Source: Aspidiotus rigidus
Lineage: Eukaryota; Arthropoda; Insecta; Hemiptera; Diaspididae
Assembly: GCA_035079385.1 (NCBI GenBank)
Contig: JAVHKY010000029.1
Coordinates: forward strand, 2,232,001-2,296,000
Reading direction: 5' to 3'
Length of the DNA: 64,000 bases
Each line of letters starts with the position of its first letter. Positions within the stretch are counted from its first letter, which is position 1. Shown here one piece after another: positions 59,311 through 64,000 of the stretch. The notes beneath the pieces were generated by a model. That model was not told the origin of the DNA and ran no database searches. It worked only from the letters and a program-made list of their open reading frames with translations. The translations under genes were made by a program, and so were the position numbers.

Positions 59311-59450
59311 AGTCGATGCCGACTATAACGAGATTCAAGGGCCTGATACTTTTTCTCGCTTTACCCGGAAGCTCGCAGTAGACATACCCCGGTTATAACG
59401 AGATTCTCGTTGTATCCGGATATACCGAGAAGCTCGCTACTTACGAAAAT
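59310..59450. mobile_element. pogo/Tigger-like terminal fragment
   Basis: After TA comes CAGTCGATGCCGACTATAAC and GAGATTC, typical of pogo-type inverted ends (CAGTCGA..C..TATAACGA). A second TATAACGAGATTCTCGTTGT (59,395) lies in the subterminal part. No other end or transposase was found. Confidence 0.45.
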
Positions 59451-59499
59451 ATAGAAAAACTTACACAAATGCAGTAGAGAAAAACGAACGAAGGAGTTT

Positions 59500-59995
59500 G
59501 TACATATTTATTTCACAGGTAGAATTTATTTCGACTGTTTCCAGAGCGCCAGCGTTGTCTCTAGGCCTCTCCTCATCATTCTCTGGTCTGGAAAATGAAT
59601 GTCCGGTTGCCAGAAGATGGACTGCAAATTATAATTATAAGGTTGACTCGAGAGAAATCAGTGCATAGAAAGAACTCTTGTAGCTGCGTTCAAATGCTAT
59701 TCGGACAATCCGTTCACAAGTGAAAAGCTGGAAAAACTTGTCAAAATAAAATGGCCCACCCATGAAATTCACCGTTGCTATCGTAGCTCAAATGTTACAA
59801 GTCGACTGTTGATACTTGATGGTGCATGTGAAGCTTTCGAACTGTCTTCTCCCAGATAAGTTTTTGATAGAGGTAGGGGAGGAATGCTGATGGATGCGAG
59901 AAGACGCTTGAAAGAAGGAGGGGGAAAAATTCGAATCTTGGAGAAGGAGAAAAGTTTTCCCCGCGAGGCCAAAACAAACTAACCGGTGTTTACAA
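59500..59995. other. no gene recognised
   Basis: Short frames only, with no repeat family identified. Confidence 0.35.
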
Positions 59996-59999
59996 CATT

Positions 60000-60320
60000 C
60001 CATTCAAGGGTAACCAATCTTCGTATGATAAGAGGTGTAACATTTTTGCGAGAATATATGTATATAGCTTGAGAGTGGAAATTTTCCCCGAGTTTCTCTC
60101 CTATCATATATAGCTTAGAGTCAAAATTATTGTAAGTCCCCCTCTTATCATAGAGAGTCAAAATTTTTCTCACTCCCGCCCCCGTGACGTCATCAACTTT
60201 GAACGGCTCGCCTTCGCGGACGACAATTTCCTGAAAGTACCCCTTGGCCTCACGTTTTGTCTCCCGGTGCCACGTTATTTTATTTTTCAAAATACCGATA
60301 AAACAGGTTCCCTGTTAATA
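60000..60320 (-). repeat. composite repeat, inverted copy
   Basis: Ends ATAAAACAGGTTCCCTGTTA (60,298). Inside are GTGACGTCATCAACTTTGAA (60,183) and the complement of the GACTTGGAAAAATTTTGACT/TATATA units (60,075-60,160). Same family as 32.4 and 40.1-40.7 kb. Confidence 0.55.
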
Positions 60321-60584
60321 AAATTTGAAAAAACAAAATTAAGGCTCTAGGGGCTGTGGGAAGCGAGATGCAAGGGTACTAAATTTGAATGAAATATCAT
60401 CGAAAATAAAATTCAATGAACCCTTGGTCAAGAATGAATCAAGAATGAACCTGTTGAATGATAATAAAAGGTTCTTCATCTCAATACACGTACTGATAAC
60501 AAAATTGGTAAAAGGATAGGAAAATCCGTTTCTCGTAAGGTAAGCAGCACTCGCAGCTATTTGTAAGCAGCTACTCGTAATAGT

Positions 60585-60895
60585 GAGAAATTTTTCAAAA
60601 AAGTGAAAACTTCTCGAGAACTACTCATCCGATCCTCAAAATAATTGCAAGTGCACATATCTTCAGATATAATACTACAATATGGCCGAGTTTCAAAAAA
60701 AAATCCATCGGGTGGTTTCGGAGGAGTTCCGCGGACAAAAACATACTCGAAATACTGAGAAATTTCTCGAGAACTACTCATCCGATTCTCAAAAACATTG
60801 CAGATGCACATCTTCAGATATAATACTATAATATGGCCAAGTTACAAAAAAATATATTTTGGAGGAGTTCCGCGGACAAAAAAATCTTATGTATA
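60585..60895. repeat. tandem dimer of about 170 bp
   Basis: GAGAAATTT, CTCGAGAACTACTCATCCGA, TCTTCAGATATAATACTA, ATATGGCC, GGAGGAGTTCCGCGGACAAA occur twice in the same order (first 60,590-60,740, second 60,757-60,882). The second unit is slightly shorter. Confidence 0.75.
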
Positions 60896-60899
60896 GCCT

Positions 60900-61035
60900 G
60901 AAATTGTTTTATGATAGTTGTGATCTAGGACCTCTACAACGTCGAGAAAGTTTCTTTCCCCCGCCCCCTATTCACCTTGCTACGGGTGTAAAACCTTACT
61001 TTTCTAGATAGAAAAGTCGGTAAAAGGACACTCCA
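60900..61035. repeat. dispersed repeat shared with 28,440-28,620
   Basis: GTGATCTAGGACCTCTACAA, CGTCGAGAAAGTTTC, CCTTACTTTTCTAGATAGAA and AAGTCGGTAAAA align with 28,516-28,622 (GTGATCTAAGGCCTCCAAAA, CGTCGAGAAAGTTAA, CCTTACTTTTTACAAG, AAAAAGTCCGTAAAA). Confidence 0.6.
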
Positions 61036-61039
61036 CGTC

Positions 61040-64000
61040 GCTAATAAATGCTGTCCTAACTCAGCCATCAGTTCTTCTTCTTTTTTCTTTTTTTTTTCTC
61101 ATCTTTATTTATTACTTTGTATAATGTATTGTGACAAGTAATAATTGCCTTCTAAAACCTATATACAGTAGGGAATACGCCATCAATACGTCGTCTTCGC
61201 CGTCGAAATATGAAAACCGCATCTCCATAGATGATGATCGTTTCTCGTTAACACGTATTCGAACACGATATTTTTGGTCTCGTTTTTCAAACCGCAGCAC
61301 TCTAATATCGTGTCACGCGCCAATCCGCCCACTCTTCTATTAATATTCTTCTAATGATATTCGTGTGCGCGTGTGTGTGTTAAATGTGAATCACGACTTA
61401 TGGAGTCGTGTGTATATTAGCACAGGTGTGAACTTCTTTAATAATCAGTTCGGGACTTTTATTGCCTATTATACACTTCGTGTAGCCAGCCGTGAATACC
61501 TCAGCGGGGTTTCACATTTTGATTGTTTTAAATAATACTTATTTCTACCGTACATCTCGGATAGTTTTTAGCGATTTTTATGCGAAAAAAGAGGAACGCT
61601 TTTCTAGAGCTGCTCGATTCGAGTGAGGCGGGAAAGAATTCTTGTCAACTTTTTAAGGTGCGTTTAATTTTGTTCAAGGTCATGAATGCAAGAATATACG
61701 AGTATAACGCGTGCCTGTGGGATACTCTTCGCAAAATCCAGATCGAATGGTGTTTCCTCTTGAATATGTTGTAACTTAACAAAATTGAATAATTTTAATC
61801 AAAGTATTAATTAGCCTTTATGAATAAAGAATTAATGACGATTTCCCTCCCTCCAAGGAAAATTCACTCATGACTCATCGAATTTGTAATTCGAAGAAGA
61901 TGAACGCGTACTTCACAACAACGTTATGGCTTTTGTTTTTGTAAGGATTCAGTCCAAATTGAGATATCGCCGAACAAATTGAAGAGTTCAATCATCAAGA
62001 CTATATAGATTCAGTTGTGAAGGAAAGATGAAAGCGAAAGATAAACTTGATAAATTACGAAAAGAAGTTAGCTCGATAAACCATATTGTCGAACGACACT
62101 AAACATACCACAACTCACTCACGGATGTAAAACGTAGAGGTCACAAATACGAGGCCATATTATTATGTACTTTACAAAACAGGAGTGCGTGACGAAAGGG
62201 TCCTGCAGGAACTAAATATTGTATAATTCAGAAGCAAATCTTGAAATAAACTGGAAAATTGGGAAATTACCTGGAAATACCTTAAGTATGATATAAGAAC
62301 AAAAGTTTTGTTTTGATAGCCCAAATCGATGAAAATAAGAAGCTCTCAGTTCAAAGAACGAACCATAGATTATAATCAAGTCTAATCCTCCGAAAAGTGA
62401 TTCCGCAAAGGCTGCACTATTGGTGAAAGGGAACAAGGGAAAACTCAAAATTTGCAAACTGGAGAATGTTTTTCTTCTTCCGCTTTCGAACTGATCTGGT
62501 TTGCCAACCGATGATGGAAAACCTTGATTCGCTTCCTCTTTTCTTTAATTCGAAGGTTTATCAACTGATGAGTGTCTCATAGCTACATTCCTACCTCTGA
62601 GGGAAAAGATGAGATAGAAATACCGTGTGTGATATGGTCCTTAATTACTTTTGGTATATGCAGCTCATAGTGTATCCTTTCATCGAGGAGTATGAATTCA
62701 GAGATACTCTGATAATATAAGTAGACACGTTTTGCGAATTCTGATAGGACTTCTTCACTACGAATCTCAAATCATGATGTTGGTATTTAAAGATTTGTGA
62801 ATAAACTCACTCTAGAATATTTTTCTTTTGTTTGTTAAGAGCATGGACTTCGAGAAAAACTGGGTCTGGTGTTTGTGTGTCAGGAAATGTCTTTCAGGTT
62901 CGCTGTATTCAGGGATTTTCTGTCGGGAGTTTTTTATTCTGACAAACATCTTTCAGGTATCCGGATTCAAGTAAAAAATGTCATAAAGTAAAAGTGAAGA
63001 ATAAATTTTTGTGGATGGCCCTATGTCCTAGGACCGAAAAATGATGGCATACATTTCCAAATATGCTCTCCAGAAAACAGGCTCTGTTGAAAGTAGTGTA
63101 GAGACCACGGAAGCGAGATCCTGTCGCCTCTCCTATTGACACTCGTATTATATCTTGGAGAAAGATGAATCGGTTCCCTTATCTGGACCTTAGTTGACGT
63201 TATATAGTCGAACTGTTTTGGAACTACGTCTACGATACGACTTATTACTTGCTACTACCAATTGGCAACCACTTCTCCGACTCAAAAATGGCATCCAACC
63301 TGTCTCATCTCGGCCTCAAAATTATTTATGGTGAGTGCGAGCTCACAATTTCGGCGAATCAGGGCGCCAGTTAGAGAATCTTTTCAATGAACACCGGGAA
63401 GCTTTTGACGATGAATCTGTTTTTACTCAACTTATCATTGATTCTGGTCAATATCTCGAGGAGCTAAAATCAGGGTGGCCATTTGTTTCTCACGATGAAA
63501 TTCCTTGACTTTTTCAGATTTTTCTAGACGACATTGTCCACTAAAAAGCAGAAAAAAAAAACATAAAAAAAAGAAGGAAAAACGTTACAGTTTGAATTTT
63601 TTCTTGACGTATCTTAGAAAATTTCTTTTTATATTCATGAAGCGAAAGTGCTGCGTATCGTGATCGTTTTTCGTAGCGAAACACGCCGTTATCAGAACCG
63701 TATAGCGAAAATGTTTTACCAGTGGCGAAAATGTTTCAGCCATCGCGAAAATCAAGTCAGTGTTGCCATTTGAACAATTTGTAAACATTCTTTTTGAACG
63801 ATAACCAATTTAAATTGTAGGCCCAAGTGTTCCTTTCGCTTTATGTTTTATAAAAAGTATTGTTTGTAATTCGTGGCGAAAATGAACGATATTGGAACTC
63901 ACTAATCCACGCTCGCGCCGCTGGTATGGCTACACTGCGCTCGTTCCAGTATCGTTCGTTTACGCCACTCATTACGAAAAATACTATGACCTTGTGCAAA
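61040..64000. other. unique DNA, no gene recognised
   Basis: Host-like sequence without repeat families. A frame at 61,580 is followed by AAG and GTGCGT, a possible donor, but has no other support. At 63,655-63,760 a GCGAAA(A) word recurs several times. Confidence 0.4.

Noticed and set aside
61580..61657. ATG frame followed by AAG|GTGCGT
   Set aside because: Only about 26 codons before a mediocre donor and no partner exon, which is insufficient evidence.

Overview
This window looks like AT-rich, repeat-laden nuclear DNA of an arthropod, most likely an insect. Coding density is very low and there are no operons or bacterial-type genes. Many decayed non-LTR retrotransposons are present (R1-type, RTE-like, and an I/Jockey-like family that keeps an RNase H domain), together with Penelope-like remnants, hAT-like and pogo-like non-autonomous DNA elements, long fold-back palindromes, and two nuclear copies of mitochondrial DNA (NUMTs) that read best with TGA as tryptophan. 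A hymenopteran source would fit the extreme AT content of the mitochondrial pieces, but that is only a guess. I found no complete protein-coding gene that I can name.

Layout. 0-7 kb: a Penelope reverse transcriptase scrap, two tail-to-tail copies of one LINE family (about 0.9-1.7 kb on plus, 5.6-7.0 kb on minus), a 447-bp hAT-like element with an 8-bp target duplication, and an R1-type LINE scrap. 7-16 kb: mostly unique DNA with two RTE-like LINE ends (10.8-12.2 kb), a possible small exon (13.3 kb) and a 1.36-kb element with about 245-bp inverted ends (14.55-15.91 kb).

16.1-34.3 kb: the most interesting part, a head-to-tail triplication (copies A, B, C) of a unit several kb long. Each copy ends, on the minus strand, in a conserved splice acceptor followed by a short open exon. 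In all three the exon begins with Cys codons and ends in a hydrophilic tail. In copy C a second upstream exon can be joined to it through a 241-nt GT-AG intron in matching phase, giving a Cys- and Gly-rich C-terminus. In B the upstream exon has a one-base shift in a homopolymer, and in A it is missing. The copies also serve as before-and-after references for insertions: a 1.4-kb TIR element in A, a Penelope-like palindrome in C, and a mitochondrial insertion in C. Between B and C lie a perfect 102-bp-arm palindrome carrying a hammerhead-ribozyme-like motif and a roughly 120-bp minisatellite.

34-64 kb: mostly unique AT-rich DNA with further LINE scraps (35, 39.7, 41, 58.5 kb), a hAT-like element (41.1 kb), a second mitochondrial insertion joined to a palindrome (44.7-45.6 kb), a strong 50-nt hairpin (48.2 kb), a nearly full-length but decayed I-like LINE (53.3-56.5 kb), and several members of a composite repeat family rich in TGACGTCA and CTAGTATA motifs.

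All boundaries of repeats and duplications were judged by eye and are approximate unless a terminal repeat or splice site fixes them.
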